A stretch of 6,167 nt of DNA, from positions 1-6,167 of the forward strand of contig CACZOS010000319.1 of NCBI GenBank assembly GCA_902782815.1, given 5' to 3'. The notes under the pieces are model-generated. The model did no database searches and was not told the DNA's origin. It saw only the letters and a list, made by a program, of their open reading frames with translations. Made by a program: the position numbers and the translations under genes. Shown piece after piece: positions 5,923-6,167 of the stretch (its first letter is position 1; every line of letters starts with the position of its first letter). This DNA comes from an uncultured Lachnospiraceae bacterium. GTDB taxonomy: Bacteria; Bacillota; Clostridia; Lachnospirales; Lachnospiraceae.

Positions 5923-6167
5923 TTGCGGACAGAAAAGGAGGATCTTCACGAATATAAGGTTTTTGATTTTGAGGGTAACGATTATTTTGCCCTGACGGAA
6001 TATCCTATGATCAGACGAAACAAACCCTCATCCCTCCTTTCCCTGCAGATCAGGGAAACCGATGGGACGAAAAGGGTTTACTATGAGATCTCCGGAAGAC
6101 GTCCTCTTGATCACTGGGAAAGAGCGGAGACACCGGGCTTTCAGACCTGCAGGCTCCTGTTGGAAAG
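5923..6167 (+). CDS. DUF6382-like protein, N-terminal part (3' partial)
   Basis: Only the first 81 residues are inside the window; the frame is open to the last base. The start (MRTEKEDLHEYKVFDFEG) and the later segments NDYFALTEYP (19-28), SLLSLQIRETDG (37-48), KRVYYEISGRRPLDHW (50-65) and the final TCRLLLE look like the N-terminal domain of DUF6382 proteins. Those are regularly encoded beside Clostridial Tad genes and often end in a phosphothreonine-binding FHA domain, which would link pilus assembly to Ser/Thr kinase signalling. No signal peptide or membrane helix is visible in this part, so the N-terminus is probably cytoplasmic. The start is a TTG with a GGGGGGAG site 8 bases before it, 47 bases after the previous stop. 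The family assignment rests on remembered pattern likeness, and the FHA domain cannot be seen here. Confidence 0.72.
   Translation, partial: MRTEKEDLHEYKVFDFEGNDYFALTEYPMIRRNKPSSLLSLQIRETDGTKRVYYEISGRRPLDHWERAETPGFQTCRLLLE

Noticed and set aside
1..6167. CRISPR array, tRNA, rRNA, insertion sequence or phage attachment site
   Set aside because: No regularly spaced repeats, no cloverleaf candidates and no transposase or terminal inverted repeats were noticed. Almost all of the window is accounted for by pilus genes.

Overview
This window lies inside a Tad/Flp-type (type IVb) pilus or secretion operon. All genes are on the + strand. The set of genes (CpaF ATPase, two T2SSF platform proteins, a short Flp1-type pilin, a DUF5702-like TadG protein, two TadE-like pseudopilins, a DUF6382-like protein) resembles the Tad loci of anaerobic Clostridia, especially Lachnospiraceae. 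Strong AGGAGG-type ribosome binding sites, two probable TTG starts and the absence of a secretin or other outer-membrane part agree with a Gram-positive host. By eye the base composition is close to balanced and I see no compositional island inside the window. The genus cannot be determined.

Layout: 1-519 is the C-terminal part of the CpaF/TadA ATPase (its 5' end is outside). 483-1214 is TadB and 1289-2668 is TadC; together they form the inner-membrane platform. 2824-2988 is a 54-residue pilin, preceded by a 155-base leader with a hairpin. 2969-4492 is a TadG/DUF5702-like protein. 4485-5441 is a TadE-like protein with a cysteine/histidine tail. 5393-5875 is a second TadE-like protein. From 5923 to the window end is the start of a DUF6382-like protein, a family that usually carries an FHA domain further downstream. 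Four of the seven junctions overlap (37, 20, 8 and 49 bases), so translational coupling is likely. No terminator or convincing promoter was seen, so this is the middle of one long transcript. No non-coding stretch exceeds 155 bases.

How the parts would work together (family knowledge plus inference): CpaF hydrolyses ATP under the membrane and drives the TadB/TadC platform. The platform extracts pilin subunits that a prepilin peptidase, encoded elsewhere, has cut after a glycine. The two TadE-like proteins carry the same G-x4-E processing motif and are probably minor subunits. The TadG-like protein has the glycine but not the glutamate and probably stays anchored.

The locus as a whole is a known type, so I do not claim a new system. 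The least explained parts are the large extracytoplasmic insert in TadC (possibly Ig-like) and the tandem His-Cys/Cys-x2-Cys tail of the first TadE-like protein, which looks like two extracellular metal sites. The leader hairpin before the pilin gene and the triple TCCGGA repeat before tadC are possible RNA control elements.
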